Made by a program: the position numbers and the translations under genes. A model generated the notes under the pieces. It did not search any database. It was given only the letters and a program-made list of their open reading frames with translations, and had not been told where the DNA came from. Below are positions 11,291-21,684 of a stretch of DNA of 64,000 nucleotides, piece after piece; position 1 is the first letter of the stretch; every line of letters begins with the position of its first letter. Source of the stretch: Flaveria trinervia. Lineage: Eukaryota > Streptophyta > Magnoliopsida > Asterales > Asteraceae. The stretch spans positions 43,037,591-43,101,590 of the forward strand of contig CM046452.1 of NCBI GenBank assembly GCA_025506515.1, given 5' to 3'.

Positions 11291-12770
11291 CACTTTAAAA
11301 TTTTCATGTATACTTGTAACACACTAATACAATAGAGTACAATCTTTGTCCGTATTAGTTTTACTTAGAAATAAAAAGTTACCCACATTGGTTATAAGCA
11401 TGGGTTACCTTCACCCACATTAACCAATGCACTTACCTGCATTAACTTTTGAACTTAATCATAAGTTAATATGTCTATTTTGGTTTTTCTTGTTATGAAG
11501 ATATGTCATTTATTGATTTTTCTTATGATATTGTTAACTATTGAGGTTTTCAATTCTTGCTTGGATGACTTGTATGTCAGAAGTGATACAAGTTTCCCAT
11601 TGTTTGACTGATCTTGGACTTTTCATACTTCCAAGAATCTGCATAGGCTGAGATACTATGGTATAACTTCTGCATCAACACATGCATTTTCTTTTTGTTT
11701 TGTTTTTGATTTGATTTTTAAGAAAGTAATTTAAGATAGTAAAATCTTTACAGACTTAATCAAAAATTTAAATTACTCCCCTAAAGTTTATATCCACATA
11801 TGGATAGAAACTTTAAAGATTTAAAAACCTTTTGAATATAATTTTGATTATTAATAATGAAGAGAAGTATATCTTTTGTTGGGATCATATCAATCTTCCA
11901 TTACACATGTGCATGCTTTATGATAAAATGGACATGTTTTGAACTTGATGATTGAAGGTATGTTTGTCCTCTTAAACTCATACCAGGTTGATATTTTGAT
12001 GCAAGTGATATTTATCATGTTTTTGGTTGATTTAATATTCAACATGTACCTCACACCTAAAAGCATAGAATGATCAACCATCCTTATACAATGCATGGTA
12101 GAATTGTTTCACAACTTTCCTTACCAGGTTACTTAAGTTATGAGACCTCATTTTCACTGATCCTTATTGGGATTCTTTTACTTTGATCCTTTTCATGATG
12201 ATCCATATTGGGATTCTTTTCACTTCACTTTGGAAGGTGATCCATGATTGGATTCTTTTGTTTATTCACTTGGAATGTATTGCTTTTGTAGATTCATACA
12301 ATTTGGATGTGTTCCTCATTGGAATCATTTGATGAGTACATCTGCACTATGTGCATGTTTCATCAGGTCTTTGCTCAGCAAAACAAATATGAAATTAGAT
12401 GTAGGTGAAAGAGATTCATAAAGTATCATTACCTGGTGTGTTTAGGTTACTACACACACATGCCCTCAGATAAGCCAATGCATACCTGTATCTTGAGATG
12501 AGTGTTTCACTGCTGAATAAGATTTTAATTCATTATTGCATGTATCTTCTCTTCCAAGTTGAGCCTACCAACATATCTGGTAAGTCATGTCAGTCTCTCA
12601 AATTTAGAAATTAAGCACAGTGAATGATATAATGAATGTAATTATATCATTTCCCAAATATTCTTTTCTTCATCAAACTTGACTTCTTTTTGTGATTTTC
12701 TAATAGTTTTTGAGATGTTTTTTTGAAGTCATAATTGGTTTTACACAAGGTTAATCATGCCAATTTATTG
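11291..12770 (-). other. C non-coding region downstream of RNaseH
   Basis: No supported gene. At 12158-12325 a loose tandem repeat of GATCCATATTGGGATTCTTT recurs about four times every 40-60 bases on the plus strand. Otherwise the sequence is A/T-rich. It separates pol from the extra ORF and may hold RNA-level signals. Confidence 0.5.
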
Positions 12771-13448
12771 AACTAGGAATTCAAACCTATCGGGTTCAAA
12801 TGCCTTAGTAAATAAATCAGCCAATTGATATTCAGTGGGTACTTGAGTCAATTTGATTAACCCTTTTTTCAGCACAGTCTCTCAAAAAGTGATATCTAAT
12901 TTCAATGTGTTTTGTTTTTGAGTGCTGAACTGGATCATTTGTAATAAAAATAGCTGTGGTGTTATCAATGTGAATTGGTGTGTGTAAGAAGTTAAAACCA
13001 TAATCAAGCATCTGGTTTTGAATACAAAGAACTTGAGAGCAACAAGCTGATGCTGCAATACACTCAGCTTCTCCTGTTGATACATATACATTTCTCTGCT
13101 TCTTGCATTGCCATAAGACCAGTCTGGGACCAAGAAATTGACAACCTCTAGATGTGGAGTTTATGTTAAGTTGAATCCTCCATAATCACTATCTGTGAAG
13201 GCATAGAGATTGAAGTCTCCTTCCTTTGGATACCATAACCCAATAGCTAGTTTGCCCTTTAGATATTTGAATATCCTCTTGACTGCATTCACATGTGATT
13301 CCTTTGGATCAGCTTGATACCTGGCACACACATAGACACCAAACATAATATCAGGCCTGCTAGCAGTTAAATACATAAGTGAGCATATCATGGATTGATA
13401 GTGAGTATGATCTACAGATTTGCCTTCTGGATCAAGACCAATCTTCAC
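12771..13448 (-). pseudogene. pol: Element C RNase H
   Basis: It follows RT with the usual copia linker MICSLMYLTASRPDIMF and VCARYQADPKESHVNAVKRIFKYLKG. RNase H proper begins FTDSDYGG (catalytic Asp present), broken at GGFNLT. The C-terminal part is readable from about 13130 down to 12771 (DPVQHSKTKHIEIRYHFLRD, ADLFTKAF). It removes the RNA strand of the RNA-DNA hybrid during reverse transcription. Frameshifts make it inactive. Confidence 0.85.
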
Positions 13449-14236
13449 TTTGTATCAAATGGTGTTCTAATAGACTGACAATCATCAAAATGAAACTTCT
13501 TCAGCATTGTTTCCACATATTTGGATTGGTTGATGAAAATTCCATCTGCTGTTTGTTGGACTTGCAATCCTAAGAAGAAAGTGAGTTCTCCCATTGCACT
13601 CATTTGGAATTTTGAATGCATTAGGTCTTCAAAATCTTTGAAGAGTTGCTTGTTTGTTGATCCAAATATAATGTCATCCACATAAATTTGGACTAGCAGC
13701 ATGTCTCTTCCTCTTCTCCTTCTGAAGAGAGTCTAATCAATCTTTCCTCTTTCATATCCATTTTCAAGAAGAAAAGATGATAGAGTCTCATACCATTTCC
13801 TTGGAGCTTGGTGAAGACCATACAAAGCTTTGTCAAGCTTGTAAACTCTGTGAGGGAAATCTGGATCTTTAAAGCCAGGTGGTTGACTCACATAGAATTC
13901 TTCAGCGATCTTTCTGTATAAGAAAGCACACTTCACATCCATTTGATAAATAGTAAATTTCATGGACGCAGAATATGCTAGAAAGATTCTGATTGCCTTT
14001 AATCTGGCAATAGGTGCAAACACTTCTTCATAGTCAATTCCTTCTTCTTGAGTGTATCCCTGTGCCACTAATCTTGATTTATTTCTGATGACGATCCCTC
14101 TATCATTAGTCTTGTTCCTGTACAGCCATCTGGTACCAATAGGGTATTGTCCTTCGGGAAGATCTACCAGTTGCCATATTTCTTGCTTCTTGAATTGGAG
14201 CAATTCTTCCTGCATTGCTTCAATCCAGCTATTGTC
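13445..14236 (-). pseudogene. pol: Element C reverse transcriptase
   Basis: The RT starts EELLQFKKQEIWQLVDLPEG and GTRWLYRNKTNDRG, with VAQGYTQEEGIDYEEVFAPIAR, the catalytic-Asp motif YQMDVKCAFLYRK, LYGLHQAPRKWYE, the active site YVDD (13673-13684, minus) and the family motif FFLGLQVQQTADGIF. It is split by a stop and frameshift near 13703-13733. Apart from that it is among the better preserved RTs of the window. Confidence 0.88.
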
Positions 14237-15002
14237 TTAAAGAGCCTCTTTGATGTTCTTGGATACTTTTTGACACAGAAAGCATGAGAACAAACAGATG
14301 TTTGCAATACTGGACTTGCTTCTTGTCACCCTTTCATTAAGTTCACCAATAATGGTTTCAACAGGATGATTCTTGTGTATTCTGGTGGTTGGAATGGAGT
14401 CACCAGCAATGGTTACATCAAGATTGGAGACATTCAGTTCATTATGGTTAGAGGCACTTTCATTTTGAACTGTTGGGGAATTATAATGATAAACAGACTC
14501 TGTTTCATTAACTGCTTCAACTTCAGCAACACTTTGATTGCTTTCATCATTTGATGTTCTTTCTATTTCAGTTGGAGGAGTAGCTTGTTTTTGATTTCTG
14601 ACCCTCTGTGGACAAATCTTTTGAAAATGATGGTAACATGATTTGACCTCCTTCAGTTGAAACACTTTGGTTTTGTGATGGTTGTCTGATGGGATCAGCT
14701 TGAAGAGGAACATCTTCATTCATGTATTAGTAGATGTAGGAGGAATCAATGGAAAGTGATCTCTTCTTTCTACACCTGTAGAGGTTTCACCTGAATGTAG
14801 ATTTCCTGCATCAAACAAGTGAAATTGATCAAATGATTTTGTAAATGAGTCAATATCAAACAGCCAGTCGAGACCATTTGTAGATTTGGGAAATGAATGT
14901 TCCTTGAATTAAACATTAGTTGATTCATAAATAATGTTTAATCTAGGATTAAACACTCTATAAGCCTTTGTAACTGAAGAATAACCTACAAAGAATCCTT
15001 CA
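14237..15002 (-). pseudogene. pol: Element C INT-RT connector
   Basis: A poorly conserved Ser/Thr/Glu-rich link between INT and RT, including SNLDVTIAGDSIPTTRIH and ETIIGELNERVTRSKS just before RT, equivalent to the segment seen in F, B and D. Frame interrupted near 14720. Confidence 0.65.
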
Positions 15003-15826
15003 TCAGACTTGGATGCAAAATTTTCCCAAATAGTCTCGGGTGTTTAATATTGAGACAGGACTACCAAATGACTTGAAAAATCCAATGAATGGTATTCTGT
15101 GAAACATCAGTTCATAAGGAGTCATGTGACTTTCTTCTACAATCAGAGTTTGATTTTGCATAAAGCACGAAGTGTTAACTGCCTCTGCCCAAAAGATAAT
15201 TGGCAGCTTAGCATCAACTAGCATTGTTCTTGCTGCTTCAATCAGTGTTCTATTCCTCCTTTCAGCTACCCCATTTTGTTAAGGAGTTCTAGCTGCACTG
15301 AATTGATGAGCAATGCCTTTGGTTGCACAAAAAGAACTCAGATTTTCATTTTTAAACTCCGTGCCATTATCACTTCTTATTATTTTGACCTTATGATCAA
15401 GTTGATTTCTATTTTAGTGATAAAGTCTTTTATTATTTGGGATGCCTCATTTTTATGAAGTAAGAAAAAAACTCATATGAATCTTGAAAAATCATCAATG
15501 ATCACCAAACAATACTGTTTCTTTCCAATACTCATGACATGAGTTGGTCCAAACAGATCCATATGAAGTAGCTTCAATAGAGTATTGTTGGTGTTCATCA
15601 ACTTTGGTTTGTGAGAGGATTTATGTTGTTTTCCTTTGAGACACGCAGAACAGTGGTCTACAAAATGAAATTCTTTTTGTGGAAGACCAATGACATGGTT
15701 TCCTTTCACCAATCTATTCATGTTTTTATAGTTTGTGTGCCCCAAACGTCTGTGCCAAAGCTGAGACTCATCAAATGTTGCTTTTAATAATAGGCATGTT
15801 TCTTCTGTTGGTGTTGAAAAATTCAA
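15003..15826 (-). pseudogene. pol: Element C integrase
   Basis: The zinc-binding H-H-C-C region is intact (WHRRLGHTNYKNMNRL, CSACLKGKQHK). The core shows HMDLFGP (first Asp), then a break near 15470. In another frame come SDNGTEFKNENL (second Asp) and NGVAERRNRTLIEA (catalytic Glu) near 15260-15400, with a TAA just before QNGVAE. It continues through FWAEAVNTSCFMQN to 15003. It joins element cDNA to host DNA. Inactive here. Confidence 0.85.
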
Positions 15827-16211
15827 ATTTAAGACATAAGTGTTATTCTTTCTCGTAGTCTTTAGAACAACCCACTCTTCAGAAATCTGAAATCCAGGTT
15901 TCAGAATGTAGCAATGAGTGTCGGTAAAGTGAGTTGAATATTTCTTGTCATAGATCTAAGACACGCTTAGCAAATTGAAGTTCAACTGTTCACAATAGTT
16001 CACGCTGTCAAAGCTCAGCATCCTATTTGTCATAAATCCTTCACCTGTATTTCTTCAACCTTGTGAATCTCCTCCAAATGCCACAGTAGTTCCTTGTATA
16101 TGCTTGAAGTCATGAAGGAGGGAACGATCTCCAGTCATGTGTCGGGAACATTCACTGTCCACATACCATAGGCTGTTGGACCTATATGGATGACCTGCAA
16201 GCACAAAAGAA
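15827..16211 (-). pseudogene. pol: Element C protease
   Basis: Around 16150-16180 the minus strand reads LWYVDSECSRHMTGDRSLL, the copia protease start, with the catalytic D-S-G changed to D-S-E. NFNLLSVS follows near 15970 with stops. The gag-pol cleavage enzyme of this copy is therefore dead at its active site. Confidence 0.75.
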
Positions 16212-19200
16212 CTAATTAGAATATGGAACCCAAGCCATGATGGTCTTGGGTTTCCTGTTTCTATCTATTATGGTGACTTCTTGATACCTTCCTCTAAATT
16301 GTGATCTATTTAGAGGTGACCTTGGAGATTGCTTATGATATTTTGCTGGAGTCTTCTCATCAACATCAACAAAAGAGTCATATGAGTAGTGAAATCCTTG
16401 ATCTCTATTCTTTTGAAGAAATTTAAATCGTTTTTGATTTTCAAAAATCATTTTATGTTTTGAAAAGTCAGACTTTTGATTAATGTAATGGTTGTTTCTT
16501 TGACTTTTCCACATTTCTTTTGTTTTACTCCTGTCATTGAGTGATCTAGATGTCCTAGATTGATTGGTATGCAAATGACTCCTGACTTGTGTTTTGCCTG
16601 ATGAAGTTGTTGAGATAGGTTTGTTTTGAGCGATTCTCACTCCCTTCTGATTGAAGTAACAATCAGATGTATTATGATTGTTCATATCACAGACTGAACA
16701 ATATTTGTTAAAATAACAGTTTTTGATGGTGTGGTTGTTCATGTCATAGATAGAGCAATATTGGTTGTAAAAGCACTCTTCTATTGTGATTGAACATATC
16801 ACAAATGTCACAATACATTTGTTTGTTGCTTGAATCAGATTTTGATTTGTGGGACTTAGCTGATTTTCTCATTTGCTGCTGAGCCACTTTCTTTTGCTTA
16901 GGGGGTGAATCAAAATCAGCCCTTTTGTTCAAATTTCTGGGCTGTTTTTGTTTCTTCAACCCTTTCTTTACCTCTTTCTCAAATTGATCAACGTGTTCCT
17001 TGTTTCATAAGTCAAAACCAACACTCTGTCTTAATTTTGAAGATTTGGGGTCTGACAGAGTTTTACACGTTGAAATCAGTTATCTTTTTTGTTTCTTTTG
17101 CAGTGAAACCTTGTCTGATTTGCTTGATTTGTTTGGAGATATAATCTCATTATCAGAACTACTTTCAGCAGTGGGTTTCATTGGCATCACAAACTTCTTT
17201 TTACCTTTAAAATAGAAGGTATGAATTATACAAATGGAACAATTACCTTTATGGGGCTTGTGGGTTTGATGACACTCACTGCCTTATCTGAACACTCTTT
17301 GAATTTGATTGGGTGTCCTAATCTGATTTTATCCTCATTGGTTTCAATGTAAACATTTGGTTGGTTTTGAGGATTTGTGATATGTTTTACTATTGTTTTT
17401 GGTTCAATATATTAGGTTCAATTTTCTTATTGAGTGCAACAGAGTCAGGCATGACAGTGTAGTCGTCATTGTATGGTGGATGACAAGTGTTATACCCGAT
17501 CCCAGACATGTCCTTTGGATCCTTTTGAGAATCAAGCATCTCCAACAACTTAACTGAAGACAGTTGAAACTTTTCTAGTTTCACTTCTGTAAGTGTATGT
17601 TCAACTTTAGATTGAGCCAACTTTTCAGTTAGTTGCTCATTCTCAGCTGCAGAGTGTACTTTTCACCATGTAATTTCTCAATGTCAGAGTTGAGAGATTT
17701 TATTTTGATTTCAAATCCTTTTATTTCTTTCTTGAGCATCTCTGACTTAACCTTTTCTTTCTTTATTTTATCTGCAAGTTTATGCTTATGCTCTCTATAA
17801 CCTTGCAATTCAGTAATACATTTTTCACTACAAAGGTTAGATTTTACCTGAGGAGGCATTGGAGATGGACCAATGTTGATGTGAGCCATAAGTGCATGAT
17901 TTTGAAATTGAGGCTTGACTTCCTTTGCATACAGGCTCCAGTCACATAATCTATCTTGCTTTATCACAAAAGCATTTATAGATGATTGAGTGCTTCCATG
18001 AGCTTGGTTAGTCATTTGAGGTTGATTTTGATATGATTGATGTTGTTGTGGATGATGATACTACTGCTGATGATTATTGGAGTGAAAGCTTCAGTTTGAC
18101 TGTGAGGATGAATGGCTTTGAGAATTTCTTTGAAAGTTGTTTCTTTTGGGGGCATTGCATTCTCTGGAGAAGTGGCCAGTCATGCCATCACTTTGGATTT
18201 GTCATATCCAAGCTTCGTGTTTTCATTAAGGCTGAGCTTTCTGCCTTTTCTGAAAAATTTCTTTGCTCTCATAACAATCATGGCCATTTGTCATTGCAAA
18301 TCCATTTCTTCTATATCATCTGGATCCATTTCTTCTAAGTCTTGCTGGATCAGATGTGCTGATGTGAGTCTTTCTCCTAAATATGCTTCAAAGCTTGCAA
18401 CAAAGGCATTTAAGTTGCCTTTTGTTCTTCGGATCTTGGGTCATTAGGAGTGGTTGTAGGAGTAGCAGTGAATCTGGATGCTTGGGATGATGTTGATGGA
18501 TGATTAGTTGATGGAGTTGCAATGAACCCTGTGGTATTCAGTTGATCTCTTGAAGAGATGAAATCATCCTCCTCAGTAATGAAGGCATTTTCCATAGAAT
18601 GAGATTCTAATGGAAATTTGTATGCCTCAATCACTTTGGGTCCTCTCAAGTTTCTGCTTCTTTCATCTAACTCCAATGCTTCTATCTTGGCTATCATTAT
18701 ATCCAGAGTTGTACTCTCAAGATCAAGAGTGTTCGTTAATATGGTTACATTTTGTTCCCAGGTTTCTGGAAGACTGTGCAACATTTTCTTGTTTAATTCC
18801 TTGACCTTGTAAGTGACTCCCATGATTTCCAAGTCATTTACCAACTGTACAAATCTATGCAGTTGTTTGGATATGGACTCCCCCTTGGAGTGATGAAATG
18901 TTTCATACTGATTAACAAGCTTATCCTTGTTAATTTCTGCAACTTCACTGCTTCCCTCACACATAATTCACAGTGCATCCCATACTTATTTAGCAGTACC
19001 ATATTTCTCCGGTCTTTTTAGTACACCAATCTTAAGCGCCTGAGTAAGGATGGAGTAAGCTTTGAGATCGATCTTGATTTTCTTTTAATCTTCATCATTA
19101 AGAGTCAGATCTTCAATGGGTTTTCTTGCTATCTTGTAGATGGCAGCTTGATTTGCAGATAGAGTGACAGGGATGTGTGGTCCCTTGCATATTGAGATCC

Positions 19201-19327
19201 AAAAGTCAGGATCTACACCTATGATGTAATTTCTAAATATGATTTTCCACTTCTTAAACTTAGATTTATGTTTAAGCATTGGTGGTTTTGGAGTATGACC
19301 AAGTTCTGAAAAACTATGTGAATCCAT
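16212..19327 (-). pseudogene. gag: Element C gag with tandem zinc knuckles
   Basis: It starts MDSHSFSELGHTPKPPML at 19327. The capsid part runs FRNYIIGVDPDFWISICKGP, then (18410-18964) VNQYETFHHSKGESISKQL and LHSLPETWEQNVTILTNTL, a copia UBN2-like layout. A degenerate knuckle (TGHFSRECNAPK) is near 18160. A coiled coil at 17629-18015 (KKEKVKSEMLKKEIKG) follows. Near the end (16660-16835) three knuckle units repeat: CDICDMFNH, CSIYDMNNHTIKNC and CSVCDMNNHNTSDC. A Lys/Arg-rich tail ends KTIMAWVPYSN and stop, matching the gag end of the other families. Confidence 0.82.
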
Positions 19328-19669
19328 GTTAACAAGGTGTTTTAACTTGTATAAATATAGATTAGGTAAATTTTAAGATTAATTAGTCTGAATAGTCCAA
19401 ATCATTCAACAAATGTTTAGTAAATCAGATATGTTAATGTTTCTTGGTTTCTGTCGCCACTTTTGTTATATTCCTATTCTTCGTATGAATCTGTAGGTTT
19501 TGTGTATAGTTCTTGAAGGTGAGAACTTGTTGACAGAGGTCATTTTTAAGCGTATTTTTTGTTGTTTACTAAGTAGAGATGATAGAATACTCTATTAGTA
19601 ACTCAATCACCAGATCAATCATGTTCTATTCAAGTCTTGGGTAGATCTGAAAAAGAACCGAGAGCCAAA
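19328..19669 (-). other. C gag leader
   Basis: Untranslated leader between PBS and gag ATG. I see no palindrome words of the family here. Confidence 0.5.
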
Positions 19670-19681
19670 GCTCTGATACCA
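19670..19681 (-). promoter_or_regulatory. Primer-binding site of element C
   Basis: TGGTATCAGAGC on the minus strand, a perfect initiator tRNA-Met type site six bases after the LTR end. Confidence 0.9.
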
Positions 19682-19687
19682 ATTGGG

Positions 19688-20346
19688 TAGTGAGATTGAG
19701 ATTCTTACTCAAGATCGAATATAATGATTGAGTTAGTGATTGAATGGCGGAATCATACAATCAAGAAACATTCAATGCAGAGGAAATACTCATAAATGCT
19801 TTGTATGTATTAATAAATGTGATTGATTAAAATGAATGCTAGGGTTTAGCAAGAACAGTAATAATGCACCTAGGGAATACCAAATATTCTGATTGTCTAT
19901 ATTGTGTCACCTCATGTATGAGGTTGTCTATTCTATTTATAGGTAGACAAGTTGCCTTTTACAAAATGACTAAACTACCCCTGACCTATACATCAGAACT
20001 AGTCTAAGTCTTCATTCACATTTCTTCTTTTCATCCGCATTGGCAAATGCGGATGAACAAATACTTCTGCGCATTTGTCTGGTCATCCGCATTGGCAAAT
20101 ACGGATGAAAAAATCTTTTCCGCATCTCTTCTAAGCTATCCACATTTTTTAATGATGAAGAACAAACACTTGTCCGCATTTGTTTTTTGACTTCCGTATT
20201 AACAAATGTAGTTAGCCACACTTGGTTCTTCTATCAGCAGGATCTTCATCCACATTAATACTTGGACTTGTGGGAACCTCAGTAGAACAACTATCAACTC
20301 TCCAATTGAATTGACATGTATGATCCTTTCAGGGTCCAATAGTATA
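19688..20346 (-). repeat. 5' LTR of element C
   Basis: It pairs with 5882-6613 and is slightly shorter because of deletions inside the palindrome array. Its outer end has decayed from TG to TA (minus TATACTATTGG versus TGTATTGTTGG in the other copy). It carries a TATA box at 19933-19942 and an array at about 20020-20260. Confidence 0.85.
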
Positions 20347-20784
20347 CCAGACAAGAGAGTTTATAACAACTCAACAGGTCAGGTAGAAGTGTGGTGCATT
20401 GTTGATGCTCAAATATACACCACCCCCTACTGGAAAAAGACCCTCCTTCTTCTTTGACTATGATGGATTTTTAAGTCCTTCAACCTACCTCCCTCTCATC
20501 CCGATGATAAGTTATATGCTACAATGATGTACGACGTTCTGAACACTCCTCCACAGGACTCGACACCATTGGGTCCATTAGCCGATTCTTCTAGTCATTC
20601 AGGGGGAGAACTTGAAGTAAGTGACTCCTCCTCTAATGATGAAGCAGTTGAGACTGCAAATGTGTACCAGGAGGAACATGTTCCCACCAATGAAAGTACA
20701 AAAGCATCAGATCTTGATGCCACTAACACTTCTAAACCTCATACTCCAACAGCTACAGATACTGAACCTATGACTCAAAATCTA
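20347..20784 (+). pseudogene. pol: Element A INT C-terminus and connector, first part
   Basis: A resumes after C with PDKRVYNNSTGQVEVWCIVDAQ in frame with FLGYNI before the insertion. A Ser/Thr/Glu-rich connector follows (20524-20784: DSSSHSGGELEVSDSSSND, ETANVYQEEHVPTNEST), then element B cuts in. B enters within the codons after MTQNL; the reading frame into B is accidental. Confidence 0.8.
20780..20784. repeat. Left target-site duplication of element B (ATCTA)
   Basis: ATCTA before the B 5' LTR against ATCTG at 29640-29644 after its 3' LTR: four of five bases match, consistent with one later transition. Confidence 0.75.
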
Positions 20785-21601
20785 TGTAGAGAATATGCTT
20801 AGAGGCTGAAGCAACCAAAGTCTTTCTTCATGCATGCTGCACAAGTACTGAAAAAGAATGCTTCGGAAGTTTCACATATGCAACAGAAATATTCTAAGTG
20901 TGAAATCTTCCGAAGCCAAGACCAATATCTTCCGTTGCCAAAGATGAAGTCTTTCGAAGCTTCAGAGACAAAGTCTTCCGAAGCTTCAGAGACAAAGTCT
21001 TTCGAAGCCTCAACTCTTGAAGATAGATTTCTTCTAAAGACTTTTAGTAACATGCTTTATCTGATGTATTATTCCATAAAGCTGGACATCTTTCTGCTGC
21101 ATCTCTGTAAAGTCACCAACTTACATGAGTTGGTGAAAAGATCCATGCTTTTGGTAACTATACATTGAGGTCTTGAGTCTATACTTTCTACTACATGTAC
21201 TTTATCCTTTCTGTAATAGATAAGGATGTGAGTTATGGCATGTCATAGTCACAAAGTCAAGAAAGGCAATTTGCCTTTTTGACTCTACTCTGATTTTGTT
21301 TTGAGTCTAGTCATTTGTATCCAGCTGGCTTTCAAAGTATGGCCGGTTGTAGGATGTAGTATAAGTATCTCATGTTCTTGTATCTTTTCCATATGCTTTG
21401 TAACACGTGTAATAGAACATAGAGAAAGCAATATACTGCATTCTTGAAAACCGTATACTTGTGCTCTTGTGTTCTATCTCTTACATTACTTGTGTTCTTA
21501 GTGTCTTCTTGTGGTTAATCCAGTTTACTGTTTGATTAAGTTTTGGTTAATCTCCTCTTTGTGTTGTTGTGTTGTAAGTGACCCCCTTCATCGGTCCTGC
21601 A
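20785..21601 (+). repeat. 5' LTR of element B
   Basis: It begins TGTAGAGAATATGC and ends CGGTCCTGCA. A palindrome cluster based on CTTCCGAAG lies at about 20865-21015, including a 24-base unit (TTCAGAGACAAAGTCTTCCG...) repeated in tandem. A possible TATA box TATAAGTA is at 21360-21367. Confidence 0.92.
20865..21015 (+). promoter_or_regulatory. Palindromic word array in B 5' LTR
   Basis: Repeats of CTTCCGAAG, GCTTCGGAAG and variants, often fused to GCTTCAGAGACAAAG. The 3' LTR (28921-29052) has lost one 24-base unit relative to this copy. Same word as in the D LTR (44415-44590) and D internal array. Confidence 0.72.
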
Positions 21602-21603
21602 TT

Positions 21604-21615
21604 TGGTATCAGAGC
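21604..21615 (+). promoter_or_regulatory. Primer-binding site of element B
   Basis: TGGTATCAGAGC, perfect, two bases after the LTR end. Confidence 0.9.
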
Positions 21616-21684
21616 TTTCAGGCTCTTGATATAAGATCTCACCATCTTAAGATCCCTCACACACACAAATACTAAACTTTTCAA

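Larger units (their letters stand above)
5882..20346 (-). mobile_element. Element C: full-length Sirevirus-like copia element inside A
   Basis: Read on the minus strand: 5' LTR (19688-20346), PBS, gag, PR, INT, RT, RNaseH, non-coding region with palindrome array, extra ORF, 3' LTR (5882-6613). It splits the A integrase frame: joining sequence before 5882 to sequence after 20346 restores the codons that read GYNI and then PDKRVYN. The apparent target duplication CTAGG/CCAGA (5877-5881, 20347-20351) matches at three of five bases, both differences being transitions. All ORFs are degraded. Confidence 0.9.

Noticed and set aside
19671..19700. tRNA gene near C
   Set aside because: The tRNA-like similarity is only the 12-base primer-binding site; no cloverleaf follows.
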